Part shown: positions 33,630 to 42,100 of the stretch, piece after piece | How the letters are laid out: each line of letters starts with the position of its first letter | How positions within the stretch are numbered: position 1 is the stretch's first letter | Assembly: GCF_014385095.1 (NCBI RefSeq) | Contig: NZ_JACRTC010000005.1 | Location: 1 to 64,000 of the forward strand | Length of the DNA: 64,000 nt | Origin: Zongyangia hominis | GTDB lineage: Bacteria > Bacillota > Clostridia > Oscillospirales > Ruminococcaceae | Direction of reading: 5' to 3' | Translations under genes and position numbers: made by a program | The notes under the pieces: generated by a model | Database searches by the model: none | Told to the model about the DNA's origin: nothing | What the model saw: the letters and a program-made list of their open reading frames with translations, nothing else

Positions 33630-34736
33630 TCAGCCGCCTTTTTGGATGATCGCTTCCATCTTGGAAAGGGTCTCGGACACCTTGGCGTCTACCTTTTGGT
33701 AGTCCATGCTGGAAATATAGTAGCGCTCGATCTGGTCGTGGATGTTTTTGGACTCCACCAGCAGCTTGATGGCTTCGTTTAGCATCTCCTGGGCCGCCTT
33801 GCGGTTGAAGCTGATGCGCTGCTTGCGGGTTTTGAGTTTGACCATGTCGGTGAAGCGCTTGGCGTGAATGCGGCGGCAGGGCTCCAGGGAGATATTGGAG
33901 AAGCGGTTGGTGGTGACAAACGCCATGCCGATGGAGGGGATGATCAGATGCTCCAATTTCTCATAGGGGGAGAGGGGACAGTAGCAGGTGATGATATCCA
34001 GCCCCGCCGACAGGGCCGCGCTGCGCAAAGCGTTTAAAAGCAGGCGGGAGGAAGCGCCCCACTCGTCGTCGATGAGATAGATCCGGTCGCACATGGTTTT
34101 GACCGAATCGGTGTAGGTGACAAGCCCTTGGGGGGTCACGGTGCTCAAAAAACGCACCGCTTCGGCGCCGTGATCCACGTCGGTGGCGCGAAACTCCTTG
34201 GCCGCCAGACGCCGGGCATACCGGGCAATCTTCTCCGGATCGGTGCACTCCACAGCGATGCGGTAAGTGTCATAGATCAGCGAAGAGGCGGCGGTCAGGA
34301 AGCGGCAGCACCGGTCATGGCAGGTGGAGTTGCGGGTGCAAAGCTCTACAATTTCTTTGCGGTCCCGCTGGAGCTTCTCGTCGTCCCAGCAGTCGGTCAG
34401 GTTGACCACCGTCTCAAAAGCGCCGGGGTATTTGGGTTCGATGACATGGGGAGCAGTGCCGTCTGCGATGGAAATTTTGAATTTATTGCTGATCACCGCG
34501 TCCAAACTATCGGGGTCGGAGGAGCAGTGAATCTGTTCGACGAAGGGGTCCCCCGCGTCCATCAGGCGCTGGGCCACCTTTTTCATCAAGCTGGATTTCC
34601 CCGTCCCCGGTCCGCCCTTGATGACAAATTTGTGCCAACCCTCCAGAGGGGTGCCCAGCTGGTCAAAACGGGAAACAAAACCCTGGGGCGTGTTGGACCC
34701 CAGAAAAAAATGGACAAAGTTGCCGCCGTCTTTCAT
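33630..34736 (-). CDS. P-loop ATPase of the PRK06851 type
   Basis: Protein of 368 residues with one clear Walker A, VIKGGPGTGKSSLMKK, near residue 40, followed by EQIHCSSDPDSLDAVI and ADGTAPHVIEPKYPGAF, the conserved blocks of an uncharacterised Firmicute family (PRK06851). The second half looks like a degenerate copy of the same fold with DRIYLIDDEWGASSRLLLNA. Its function is unknown; the family is common in spore formers. The frame extends upstream to 34892, but AAGGTGG at an 8-nt spacing places the start at 34736. Confidence 0.8.
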   Translation of the reverse strand: MKDGGNFVHFFLGSNTPQGFVSRFDQLGTPLEGWHKFVIKGGPGTGKSSLMKKVAQRLMDAGDPFVEQIHCSSDPDSLDAVISNKFKISIADGTAPHVIEPKYPGAFETVVNLTDCWDDEKLQRDRKEIVELCTRNSTCHDRCCRFLTAASSLIYDTYRIAVECTDPEKIARYARRLAAKEFRATDVDHGAEAVRFLSTVTPQGLVTYTDSVKTMCDRIYLIDDEWGASSRLLLNALRSAALSAGLDIITCYCPLSPYEKLEHLIIPSIGMAFVTTNRFSNISLEPCRRIHAKRFTDMVKLKTRKQRISFNRKAAQEMLNEAIKLLVESKNIHDQIERYYISSMDYQKVDAKVSETLSKMEAIIQKGG

Positions 34737-35171
34737 TGTCAAAACCACCTTTTCTCCGTACAGATTGTGCCGCCGCATGAAACGCCGGGCCAGCCGTTTC
34801 CATTCTGCACGGAAGATGGAAACGGTCCGGTGGATGCGAAATGCGCACGCTATTTTTCCGTGTCGAATTCTATACAACATCATGCTATTCAAATTGCGGC
34901 GTTTTTGACACTGGAATGGCGAAGGAAACGGTGATTTTTCCCCGAAAGGGACAAAGGCAAAAACGCCCGCGGTAAAAGCGGGCGTTTTCAGAGTTCTCCC
35001 CTTGGGGGGCAGCTGTTTTTCTGTTATTAAAGGCGGGCTTTTTTCGAGCCAATGTTGTTACTCCCGGCCCGCAGCTTTGGCGGTACGGTTCCCCAGTCCA
35101 TCAGCCCCGTCTGCGCCGGTTATCGCCGGCCCGCCGCCTTTGGGACGGCAGGCTCCGTAAAGAGAAACCGC
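34737..35171. other. Intergenic region with terminator
   Basis: No gene is supported. A strong hairpin AAAACGCCCGC - 7 nt - GCGGGCGTTTT at 34959-34989 can end the uracil-DNA glycosylase transcript on minus. The stretch 35055-35160 is GC-rich without recognisable signals. Confidence 0.6.
34959..34989. terminator. Hairpin terminator
   Basis: Perfect 11-bp GC-rich stem with A- and T-tracts, 183 nt after the glycosylase stop codon. Confidence 0.85.
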
Positions 35172-35759
35172 TCACGCCTCCTCGGCGGGGTAGGTGTGGG
35201 AGCATATCTCCTGGATTTTGTCCCGCAGGGCGAAAAAATCCTCCATGGCGGCGGGCTTGCTGGCGGGATTGCGCAACAGGGCCGCCGGGTGGAAGGTGCC
35301 CATCATCTGCACGCCGTTTTTCTCAAACCAGACCCCATGCTCACGGGTCACCTTGAAATCGGGCTTTAAAAGCTTTTGCGCGGCGATCCGCCCAAGGCAT
35401 ACGATGATCTTGGGGCGGATGAGGAGCACTTGATTGCGCAGGTAATCGATGCAGGCCTCCTGCTCCTCGGGCAGCGGGTCCCGGTTTTTGGGCGGGCGGC
35501 ATTTGACGATGTTGGCGATGTAGATATTCTCCTTCCGTGACAGGTCCACGGCAAAGAGCATCTTGTCGAGCAGCTGTCCGCCCCGGCCCACAAACGGCTC
35601 GCCGGTCAAGTCCTCCTGTTCCCCCGGCCCCTCGCCGATGAAGAGGATCTCCGCCTGGGGATTCCCCACCCCGAAGACCACCTGGGTCCGTGTCTCGCAT
35701 AGGCCGCATTTGCGGCAGCTCAGACAGTGCTCCCGCAGCGTATTCATATCTTCAAACAT
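35172..35759 (-). CDS. Type-4 (family 4) uracil-DNA glycosylase
   Basis: Iron-sulfur uracil-DNA glycosylase of 195 residues. Cysteines CLSCRKCGLC near the N-terminus supply part of the [4Fe-4S] site; VKCRPPKNRDP and IVCLGRIAAQ add the others. Motif A is GEGPGEQEDLTGEPFVG and motif B is FHPAALLRNP. It removes uracil from DNA in base excision repair. The frame opens at 36032, but AAAGGAG 8 nt before the ATG at 35759 and the family start point fix the shorter form. Divergent from pduL. Confidence 0.9.
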   Translation of the reverse strand: MFEDMNTLREHCLSCRKCGLCETRTQVVFGVGNPQAEILFIGEGPGEQEDLTGEPFVGRGGQLLDKMLFAVDLSRKENIYIANIVKCRPPKNRDPLPEEQEACIDYLRNQVLLIRPKIIVCLGRIAAQKLLKPDFKVTREHGVWFEKNGVQMMGTFHPAALLRNPASKPAAMEDFFALRDKIQEICSHTYPAEEA

Positions 35760-35851
35760 CCTGTGTGCTCCTTTCCTCTGGGTCTTTCCAGTATACCATA
35801 AATCGGGAGCGGAGGATAGGGAGAGAAACATTGTTAAAACTATAACAATTA

Positions 35852-35880
35852 TTGCATTGTGGGGACAAAGAAAGTACAAT
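35852..35880 (+). promoter_or_regulatory. Promoter of pduL
   Basis: TTGCAT - 17 nt - TACAAT, giving a leader of about 145 nt. Confidence 0.7.
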
Positions 35881-35887
35881 AAATAGG

Positions 35888-36031
35888 GAAACAAAGCGCG
35901 CCCGGTCCACCGGGCGGAGGACGCTTTTAGGCGGCCGGGGAAGGCCGTCAACAACTGCACCGGATGAAAAAGCCGGAAGGTCATGCGCGGTCCGTTTCTT
36001 GGGGCCGGCGCGAACAACGGAGGAATGAACA
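35888..36031 (+). other. Structured 5' leader of pduL
   Basis: Contains at least three GC-rich hairpins: GCCCGG-TCCA-CCGGGC near 35901, CGGCC...GGCCG near 35932, and CCGG...CCGG near 35961. There is no terminator or known riboswitch motif that I can name. The Shine-Dalgarno ACGGAGG lies at its end. Confidence 0.4.
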
Positions 36032-36601
36032 ATGAAAATTTTAGTGGAAACCTCTGCCCGTCACATCCACGTGACCCAGCAGGATTTGGAAACCCTTTTC
36101 GGCCCGGGCGCCGAGCTCTCCTTTAAAAAAGCACTGTCCCAGCCGGGACAATTCGCCACCAATGAACGGCTCACCCTGGTAGGCCCGAAGAAGTCCATGC
36201 CCAACGTGTCCATTCTGGGCCCGGTCCGTCCGGCTACCCAGGTGGAGATTTCCCTGACCGACGCCCGTTCCCTGGGCCTGGTGGCTCCGGTGCGGGAGTC
36301 CGGCGACGTGGAGGGCTCCGCCCCCTGTAAACTCGTCGGCCCCTGCGGCGAGGTGGAGGTGTCTCAGGGCGTTATCGCCGCCAAGCGCCACATCCACACC
36401 ACCCCGGAGGACGCGGTTAAGCTGGGCGTCAAGGACAAGGAAGTGGTCAGCGTCAAGATCGACACCCCCGAGAGAAGCCTCATCTTCGGCGACGTGGTGG
36501 TCAGAGTCAGCCCCAAATTTGCTACCGCCATGCACATCGACACCGATGAGTCCAATGCGGCCGGCTGCTCCGGCGAGGTCTACGGCGAGATCGTGCGCTA
36601 G
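36032..36601 (+). CDS. pduL: Phosphate propanoyltransferase/acetyltransferase (PduL type)
   Basis: PduL-type phosphotransacylase of 189 residues, converting acyl-CoA and phosphate to acyl-phosphate and CoA. Zinc-binding histidines are in SARHIHVTQQDL near residue 10 and AKRHIHTTPEDA near residue 115; AMHIDTDESNAAG closes the second barrel. It lacks the N-terminal encapsulation peptide of microcompartment PduL, and no shell genes are near, so it is probably the cytosolic enzyme used instead of Pta to make acetate. Own promoter and terminator: monocistronic. Confidence 0.93.
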   Translation: MKILVETSARHIHVTQQDLETLFGPGAELSFKKALSQPGQFATNERLTLVGPKKSMPNVSILGPVRPATQVEISLTDARSLGLVAPVRESGDVEGSAPCKLVGPCGEVEVSQGVIAAKRHIHTTPEDAVKLGVKDKEVVSVKIDTPERSLIFGDVVVRVSPKFATAMHIDTDESNAAGCSGEVYGEIVR

Positions 36602-36612
36602 TTTTGTTGACT

Positions 36613-36645
36613 AAAGCGCCCCGGATTTTTCCGGGGCGCTTTTTT
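36613..36645 (+). terminator. Terminator of pduL
   Basis: Stem AAAGCGCCCCGG / CCGGGGCGCTTTTTT. Confidence 0.94.
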
Positions 36646-36702
36646 GCGTCCAAAAAGGGCGGCGGTCCTTGAGACCCCCGCCCTTTGATCATACGTGGAA
36701 CA

Positions 36703-37599
36703 TTAGATGTCGATGCCCAAGAACTGCTTGACCAGCAGACCGATGACGAAGGAGAGGACGGCGACGCTCAGGCTGATGCCTGCCATTTCTAAAAACCTCT
36801 TTTTAAAGGAGAGGCCCTTGGCCACTGAGATATAGAAGGTGAAGCCGGAGATAATGAGAACGACGATTACCAGCATGGTGACGAGTGCCCAAAGGTAGTG
36901 GGTGGAGGGGAAGAGGAGATAGGGCAGTACTAACAGCGCCACCGTGATCACATAGGCGATGCCGGTGTAGATGCAGGACTTAAACGCGTCGCTGCGCCCG
37001 TCGCTCTTGGCCGAGAGAAACTCGGAGGAGGCCATGGAAAGGGTGGCGGAGATGCCGGTGATGAGACCGGACAGGGCGATGAGGCTGGTGTTTTGCAGCG
37101 CCAGCGTCAGGCCCGCCAGGGTGCCGGTGAGCTCCACCAGGGCGTCGTTGAGCCCCAGCACCATGGAGCCCACATATTTGAGCCGCTCCTCGTCGAGCAG
37201 CTCGATGAGCTCGTTTTCGTGGCGCTGCTCATCTTCACAGATCTGTTTGGCTGCGGGAATTTCGTCGCAGATTTCGGTATAGATGTCCTGGGCGTTGCCT
37301 TCGCCGTTTTCCATCAGTTTGAGAGCGAAGGTGAAGCCGCAAATCAGGCTGATGAGGGAAAACCACCAGACCTTGAAGGCGTTGGGCTTCTCCTCCTTCC
37401 CGGTGTAGCGCTGCCAGATTTTGCTGTGACGTTCCTCCTCGTCGGCGATGCGCAGAAGGATGGTGCGGTTGTGCTCATCCTTCACCCGTTTGGCGATCTT
37501 CCGGTAAATGTGACATTCCGTAATTTCATTTTTTTGCATGGAGGAGACGATTTCCAGCGTCTTTGTGCTGATAGACTTCTCCTGCTCGCTGTTTGCCAT
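36703..37599 (-). CDS. Erythrin-Vit1 (rubrerythrin-like domain fused to VIT1/CCC1 transporter)
   Basis: Protein of 298 residues. Residues 1-140 form a ferritin-like diiron domain with glutamates in KNEITECHIYRKIA, ADEEERHSKIW and CEDEQRHENEL. Residues 140-298 form the VIT1/CCC1 iron/manganese transporter with five helices and the VLGLNDALVELTGTLAGLT and SMASSEFLSAKS motifs. An additional hydrophobic stretch (WWFSLISLICGFTFALK, residues about 79-95) sits between ferritin helices. Members of this type (MbfA) export iron from the cytosol. A conserved terminator follows on the other side. Confidence 0.9.
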   Translation of the reverse strand: MANSEQEKSISTKTLEIVSSMQKNEITECHIYRKIAKRVKDEHNRTILLRIADEEERHSKIWQRYTGKEEKPNAFKVWWFSLISLICGFTFALKLMENGEGNAQDIYTEICDEIPAAKQICEDEQRHENELIELLDEERLKYVGSMVLGLNDALVELTGTLAGLTLALQNTSLIALSGLITGISATLSMASSEFLSAKSDGRSDAFKSCIYTGIAYVITVALLVLPYLLFPSTHYLWALVTMLVIVVLIISGFTFYISVAKGLSFKKRFLEMAGISLSVAVLSFVIGLLVKQFLGIDI

Positions 37600-37697
37600 G
37601 CAGATTCCCTCCCATTTGTGAGTGGGGCAAATCTGACCCCACGCTGTTTTTGTTTTATTTTAGCACATTTTTGGAAGGAGAAACAGGGGGGAAAAGA

Positions 37698-37732
37698 AAA
37701 AGAGGGGCGGGCTTGAAGCCCGCCCCTCTTTT
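37698..37732. terminator. Bidirectional terminator of the ABC operon
   Basis: Stem AAAGAGGGGCGGGC / GCCCGCCCCTCTTT with a short loop, 13 nt from the stop codon of the permease gene. Confidence 0.94.
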
Positions 37733-37744
37733 ATAGAAGAAGTG

Positions 37745-38554
37745 TTATTCCAGTTCCATGTGCTTGGAGAGAAGGTAGGTGGTAAGGAAATATTTGGCCA
37801 GCGAAAATACCACGGTGATGAGCAGCGCAATGCCGATGATCAAATTGAGATACCCCACAAATTCGGGTATCTGCGCCATGGGGACGCCGTGGGAAAAGCG
37901 CGCGCCCAGATCATTTAACCAGCCGGAACCCATCCAGGTGAGGAGGCTGACGACGCGGCTTTCCACAAAGGAGAAAGCGACCAGGGTCAAGATGCCCGCC
38001 ACAATTTTAAATTTGCGGAAGATGGGCAGGTGGGCCACGGTGGAAGCGCAGTAGAGGGAGAGGACGATGGCAAAGATGCTGACTAAAATAGAGACGAGAA
38101 TCAAAACGATGGTAAGCACCAGGTTGTTTTCCCACAGCGCAGTCCACAAGTCACCCAGCTCGCCGAAGTTCATGTGGTTAAAAATGCCGCCGTGAATTTG
38201 TAACAGCAGGAAGATGGAAATCGTCATGACGATGCCGGTAATCAGGCACCACATAACCGAGACCAGCAGCCGGGAGCAGACCTGCTGATGGGTGCTGGCG
38301 GGCAATGTCATGTTGAGATAGCCCTGACGGCCGAAGATGCGCTTATTAAAGGCATTGAGAATACTGATGAACACAATCACCACAGCCGCCACCATGACGG
38401 CGAAGACACAGATGGAGGCGATATAGCCCACCGTTTCCAACTGGGGCAGCTTCATGGTCCAGGTTAGCAGCACGCTGGCGATCAGGGCGCAGTAGATACC
38501 CAAAAACTCCCGGTAGGTGGATTTGATTTCGTATTTGAGTAGTTTCCCTAGCAT
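37745..38554 (-). CDS. ABC transporter permease (Ytr/ABC-2 type)
   Basis: Membrane protein of 269 residues with six hydrophobic segments, the first after a short MLGKLLKYEIKSTYREFLG lead. It has the layout of ABC-2 type permeases encoded with YtrA-family regulators. Its ATG overlaps the end of the ATPase gene by seven bases, so the two form one transporter. The substrate is unknown; peptide or antibiotic export, or acetoin-type uptake, have been proposed for relatives. Confidence 0.85.
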   Translation of the reverse strand: MLGKLLKYEIKSTYREFLGIYCALIASVLLTWTMKLPQLETVGYIASICVFAVMVAAVVIVFISILNAFNKRIFGRQGYLNMTLPASTHQQVCSRLLVSVMWCLITGIVMTISIFLLLQIHGGIFNHMNFGELGDLWTALWENNLVLTIVLILVSILVSIFAIVLSLYCASTVAHLPIFRKFKIVAGILTLVAFSFVESRVVSLLTWMGSGWLNDLGARFSHGVPMAQIPEFVGYLNLIIGIALLITVVFSLAKYFLTTYLLSKHMELE

Positions 38555-39258
38555 TTGAATACCTCCCTGAAAAGCTGATCGACGGATTTCTGGGTCTTCT
38601 CCCGCAGTGTGTCAATTTCGTCGCAGAGCATGATCTCACCCTGTTTGAGGAAGATCACGGTGTCAAAGATGCGCTCCACGTCGCTGATGAGGTGGGTGGA
38701 GATGATGACCGAGGAATCCTCGCTGTAATTTTTGAGCACCGTGTCCAGGATGAAGTCCCTTGCCGCCGGGTCGACGCCGCCCAGGGGTTCGTCGAGGACG
38801 TAGAGGTGGGCCTCCCGCGACATGACCAGGCACAGCTGGAACTTGTCGATCATACCCTTGGACATGGATTTGATCTTCTGGTTGGCGTTGAGCCCCAGGC
38901 GGTCGATCATCTGGAAAGCCTTGGCTCCGTTAAAGTCGGCGTACATATCGCTGAAGAGGAAGATGGCGTCCCTGGCGCGCATCCAGTCGGCAAAGTAGTT
39001 GCGGTCGGGCAGGTAGGAGATGAGCGCCTTGGTGTCGGCGCCCACCGGGCGCCCCTCCACTAGGACCTCCCCCTGGTAGTTGGTGATAAGTCCCGTCAGG
39101 ATTTTAATGAGCGTTGTTTTGCCGCTGCCGTTGGGGCCCAGCAGTCCGATAATTTTGCCCTTGGGCAGGACGAGGTTGACATCTCTCAGGGCGGTGAACC
39201 CGCCGTAGCTTTTGGTCAGATTTTTGATGACCGCGGACGGTACGTTATTTTCTTTCAT
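38548..39258 (-). CDS. ABC transporter ATP-binding protein
   Basis: ATPase of 236 residues with Walker A GLLGPNGSGKTTLIK near residue 39, a D-loop/Walker B region LYVDEP-like (here LYVLDEPLGGVDPAA) and the switch histidine in VIISTHLISDVE. The signature motif is degenerate (SMSKGMIDKFQLCLVM). It drives the permease encoded next. Its start overlaps the GntR gene by 14 nt behind GGAGG. Confidence 0.92.
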   Translation of the reverse strand: MKENNVPSAVIKNLTKSYGGFTALRDVNLVLPKGKIIGLLGPNGSGKTTLIKILTGLITNYQGEVLVEGRPVGADTKALISYLPDRNYFADWMRARDAIFLFSDMYADFNGAKAFQMIDRLGLNANQKIKSMSKGMIDKFQLCLVMSREAHLYVLDEPLGGVDPAARDFILDTVLKNYSEDSSVIISTHLISDVERIFDTVIFLKQGEIMLCDEIDTLREKTQKSVDQLFREVFKC

Positions 39259-39631
39259 CTTGGCGTTCCTCCTTCTTCAGTTTTTGTTCCAGCTCTTGGA
39301 GCAGCTGTTCGTTAGTAAAACCGAGGCGCTGCATCTCTGTGATAAAATTCTCAATTTGTTCCTTTGCCAGTTCTGTTCTCGTCATTTCAATCAGCCCTCC
39401 ATCGTTGGTAATAAAACGGCCCGCTGTTCGTTCACTGTAAACCAGTCCTTCGCGTTCCAGTTCGGCCAGCGCCCGCTGGGCGGTGTTGGGATTGACTTCA
39501 TAGGTCTGCGCCAAATCCCGCACGGACGGCAACCTTTGCCCTGGGGAAAGCTCCCCCGAGACAATTTTGCGCTTAACGCTTTCGATGAGCTGTAAATAAA
39601 TTGGTATATTGGGATGAAATACTTCTGCCAC
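39245..39631 (-). CDS. GntR-family regulator, YtrA subfamily
   Basis: Small GntR regulator of 128 residues: winged helix (PIYLQLIESVKRKIVSGELS, then RDLAQTYEVNPNTAQRALAEL) followed by a short dimerisation tail, typical of YtrA. It starts at GTG behind GGAGG. YtrA repressors control the adjacent ABC operon and themselves; a 12-bp-arm palindrome right upstream (39655-39690) is the probable operator. Confidence 0.92.
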   Translation of the reverse strand: MAEVFHPNIPIYLQLIESVKRKIVSGELSPGQRLPSVRDLAQTYEVNPNTAQRALAELEREGLVYSERTAGRFITNDGGLIEMTRTELAKEQIENFITEMQRLGFTNEQLLQELEQKLKKEERQDERK

Positions 39632-39654
39632 AAAAGTGACCTCCTTCCATCGTT

Positions 39655-39690
39655 TGTATTATTGTACTAAGTGACTAATACAATAATACA
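39655..39690. promoter_or_regulatory. YtrA-type operator palindrome
   Basis: Perfect inverted repeat TGTATTATTGTA - 12 nt - TACAATAATACA, 24 nt before the GTG of the GntR gene. The left arm read on minus resembles a -10/-35 region, so repressor binding would block the promoter. Confidence 0.75.
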
Positions 39691-39753
39691 TCTTTTCTGA
39701 AATTTGTCAATCCCTTTTTTCAAATTTTTTTGCTAGCTTGTCCCAGACAATAC

Positions 39754-39784
39754 AAAAGCGGCGCCCCGAACTTCGGGGCGCCGG
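39754..39784 (-). terminator. Terminator of sigK
   Basis: Minus strand GGCGCCCCGAA-G-TTCGGGGCGCC followed by GCTTTTGT, 12 nt after the sigK stop codon. Confidence 0.85.
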
Positions 39785-39795
39785 TACCATGCAGA

Positions 39796-40174
39796 TTAGC
39801 CCAAGCTGTCGATAATTTCTTTGCCAAAGCGTTTTTTGAGGACGGTGACCGCCTTCTTTTCGATGCGCGATACATAAGAGCGGGAGATGCCCAGCTTCTT
39901 GGCCACTTCCCGCTGGGTGAGGGGAATCCGGTTGCCCAGGCCGTAGCGCATGACGATGATCTGCTTCTCCCGATCATCCAGGGATTCGCCGATATACTTA
40001 TAGAGCTTCTCCGATTTGAGCTTTAAATCGATGCTGTCAAACACGCTGATGTCGTCGGACACAATGTCCATGAGCGTCAGGCTGTTTCCGTCCTTGTCGG
40101 TGTCGATAGGGTCGGAAATATAGACATCCTGGGCGGACTTCTTTAGGTTGCGAAAGTGCATGAGGATTTCATTT
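39796..40174 (-). CDS. sigK: RNA polymerase sigma-K, C-terminal piece (split gene)
   Basis: Encodes the last 125 residues of sigma-K, from NEILMHFRN onward: the rest of region 2, region 3, and region 4 with ESLDDREKQIIVMRYG and the helix-turn-helix TQREVAKKLGISRSYVSRIEKKA. A stand-alone ORF begins at ATG 40161 (121 residues), as in B. subtilis spoIIIC. The upstream codons GCA-AAT-GAA show that the gene is interrupted at IE|NE, the same codon position as the B. subtilis skin element. It is rejoined to the middle piece (43911-44047) when element 1 is excised in the mother cell. Confidence 0.95.
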
Positions 40175-40186
40175 GCTATCCCCCCT
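40160..40186 (-). other. Attachment site, element 1 / 3' sigK piece
   Basis: Junction with core AAA at 40172-40174. The TGA that ends the recombinase ORF (40169-40171) is sigK sequence. Confidence 0.85.
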
Positions 40187-41794
40187 TGATGGCAACATGC
40201 CCGCCGGAAAGAGGGTGAGCCGCTCGCCGTCCCACTGGGCCCGGGAAAAGAGGGTTTGCATCGCCTCCCGTCTTTCGAGGGGGGAGAGGCGGGCGCCCCA
40301 CCCGGATAAGGAGAGAAGGGGGAAGTGGCTTACGAGGGCTGGAGGGGCAGCGTCCGGTGTCTTGGACTCCCTTTCTCTCCCTGTTGCGCCGGAAGGGCAA
40401 GGACTCTCCCCACGTAGCGGGAGGACGCCGCCAGCTTTGTGCGCCGTGCTGAGGTTGCAGACCCCGCCCGGCGGGGCCAGCGGCGCGCCGGACACCCCAC
40501 GGCCCGGCGGGCCGGGATGAGAAGCGCGGTCCAGCTGGGCCCGGGCCTTGGCCCGGGCGGCCAGCAAGTAGGAAATGAGGGCGGCGGGGTCCTCCGCGAT
40601 TTGCACAACCCGGTGCCAGACCGCCTCGTCCAGGGCCTGGCCCGGCGCGTTTTTGACGGTGCACCCACCCGAACGCTCCTTCTCCCGGCATAGGTAGTAG
40701 AAGACGTCCCGGCCCGCCTGATCCCGCCGTCCCGTTTTTTTGGCACGCAGGGGACTGCCGCACCCGGCGCAGAAGAGGATCCCCGAGAGAAGGGGCGGGG
40801 CGTTCTCACGGCTAGTGGGGCGGCCACGGGGCGGGGCGGAGAGCAGGCGTTGGACGCGCAGCCACATTTCCCCGGGCAGGACGGCGGGATGCTCCCCGGG
40901 GGCAACGATCCATTCCTCACAGGGACGGATCTGCACGCGTCGTCCCTTTTCCTGGCGGGTTTTGTTGTAGACCATGAGTCCCCGAGCGCCGTCATAGTCC
41001 TCCTTTTGGCCGCTGCACTGCGCGCCCCGGGTCTCAAAATAGCGGTAGGTGTTCTCGTCCGCCGCGGCGTAGACAGGATTTACGAGCATTTGGCGCAGGG
41101 CGTCCCGCCGGAGAGGCCGTCCCCGGCGGCTGAGAATACCCTCTCCCCGGAGGCGCTCTTCCAGCAGGGTGATCGAGCCGCACGCGAGAAAGCCACGGTA
41201 AACCCGCCGTACCAGGTCGATTTCCTCCGGCACTGGGGTCAGGCGGCAGAGCCGCCGGGTCTTGCCGTCCTCCCCCTGGTATGCCACCATCTGGGAGGCA
41301 AAGCCGGTGGGTGTCACTCCGCCCAGCCACCTTCCGGTCCGGGAGAGCTCCAGCATGTTGTCCCGGATGCGCTCGGCAATGGTCTCCCGCTCCAATTGGG
41401 AGAAGACCGAGGCGATGTACATCATGGCCCGGCCCAGGGGGGAGGAGGTGTCAAACTGCTCCTTGATGGAGACAAAGGCGATGGAGAGGCTCCCCAGCTC
41501 CTCGATGAGCCGGGCGAAGTCGCCGATGTTTCGGCTGACCCGGTCGAGACGGTAGCAGACAATCACGTCGAAACGTCGGCGGCGGGCGTCCTCCATCATG
41601 GCGAGGAACTGGGGGCGGCGGGTGTTGCCGCCGGAAAAGCCCTCGTCCTCATAGAGAAGCAGGTCTTCCGCCCGCAGCCCCTCGTAGTGGCCGAGGCAGT
41701 ATTTGCGGCACAGCTCAATCTGGTTTTCGATGCTTTCTCCCTGGCCGGTGAAACGGGATTTCCGGGAATAGACGGCGATGATGGGGCACTGCAA
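40169..41794 (-). CDS. spoIVCA: Large serine recombinase of element 1 (SpoIVCA type)
   Basis: Large serine recombinase of 541 residues. The resolvase domain starts IIAVYSRKSRFTGQGESIEN with nucleophile Ser13; VCYRLDRVSRN carries the catalytic arginines. The recombinase domain follows (PVPEEIDLVRRVYRGFLACG), then a zinc ribbon (FCAGCGSPLRAKKTGRR with a later YLCREKERSGGC). The start is TTG at 41794, 8 nt after GGGAGG; the open frame upstream has no SD. The C-terminal part is Pro/Gly-rich. Its stop codon lies on the sigK side of the junction, so in the excised circle the ORF would gain 34 residues. Predicted to excise the element late in sporulation. Confidence 0.9.
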   Translation of the reverse strand: MQCPIIAVYSRKSRFTGQGESIENQIELCRKYCLGHYEGLRAEDLLLYEDEGFSGGNTRRPQFLAMMEDARRRRFDVIVCYRLDRVSRNIGDFARLIEELGSLSIAFVSIKEQFDTSSPLGRAMMYIASVFSQLERETIAERIRDNMLELSRTGRWLGGVTPTGFASQMVAYQGEDGKTRRLCRLTPVPEEIDLVRRVYRGFLACGSITLLEERLRGEGILSRRGRPLRRDALRQMLVNPVYAAADENTYRYFETRGAQCSGQKEDYDGARGLMVYNKTRQEKGRRVQIRPCEEWIVAPGEHPAVLPGEMWLRVQRLLSAPPRGRPTSRENAPPLLSGILFCAGCGSPLRAKKTGRRDQAGRDVFYYLCREKERSGGCTVKNAPGQALDEAVWHRVVQIAEDPAALISYLLAARAKARAQLDRASHPGPPGRGVSGAPLAPPGGVCNLSTAHKAGGVLPLRGESPCPSGATGRERESKTPDAAPPALVSHFPLLSLSGWGARLSPLERREAMQTLFSRAQWDGERLTLFPAGMLPSRGDSK

Positions 41795-41893
41795 GGGGCA
41801 TGCCTCCCTTCGTCTTAAACCTATGCGATATGGCTTGTACGGCATGCCCGCCGCCTGGGACGCATAGGATGAAGGGAAGGGGAGGGGTGCGTC

Positions 41894-42076
41894 TTGGAAA
41901 TTCTCATTTCCGGCTGGGAGGACGAGGAAATCCGCGAGAAACTCAGCCTTGCGGCCGGGCGGCTCCACGGACAGTGGCTGTGCGAGAGGCTCGAAGAGCT
42001 GGAGCCGGAGGAGAGGATGCACCTCATCGACTCCCTGCTCGCGGTCCTGGACGCGGAAAAACCGCCATCCGCATAG
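41894..42076 (+). CDS. Small protein of element 1
   Basis: ORF of 60 residues starting at TTG behind GGGGAGGGG. The product is acidic and helical (start MEILISGWEDEEIREKL, later LCERLEELEPEERMHLID). It is divergent from the recombinase and its stop lies inside a terminator stem. I do not recognise it. Its position next to a serine recombinase makes a recombination directionality factor or a regulator conceivable, but that is inference only. Confidence 0.5.
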   Translation: MEILISGWEDEEIREKLSLAAGRLHGQWLCERLEELEPEERMHLIDSLLAVLDAEKPPSA

Positions 42077-42095
42077 CGCGGACGGCGGTTTTTTT
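42057..42095. terminator. Bidirectional terminator inside element 1
   Basis: Stem AACCGCC-ATCCGC / GCGGAC-GGCGGTT with T-tracts on both strands; serves the small plus-strand gene and sufB on minus. Confidence 0.88.
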
Positions 42096-42100
42096 ACTCG

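Noticed and set aside
35172-36032. Uracil-DNA glycosylase with a 91-residue extension
   Set aside because: The extension reads through the pduL promoter region on the other strand; SD and family length support 35759.
40169-42022. 617-residue version of recombinase 1
   Set aside because: The first 75 residues have no SD and no recombinase similarity; TTG 41794 behind GGGAGG matches the family start.
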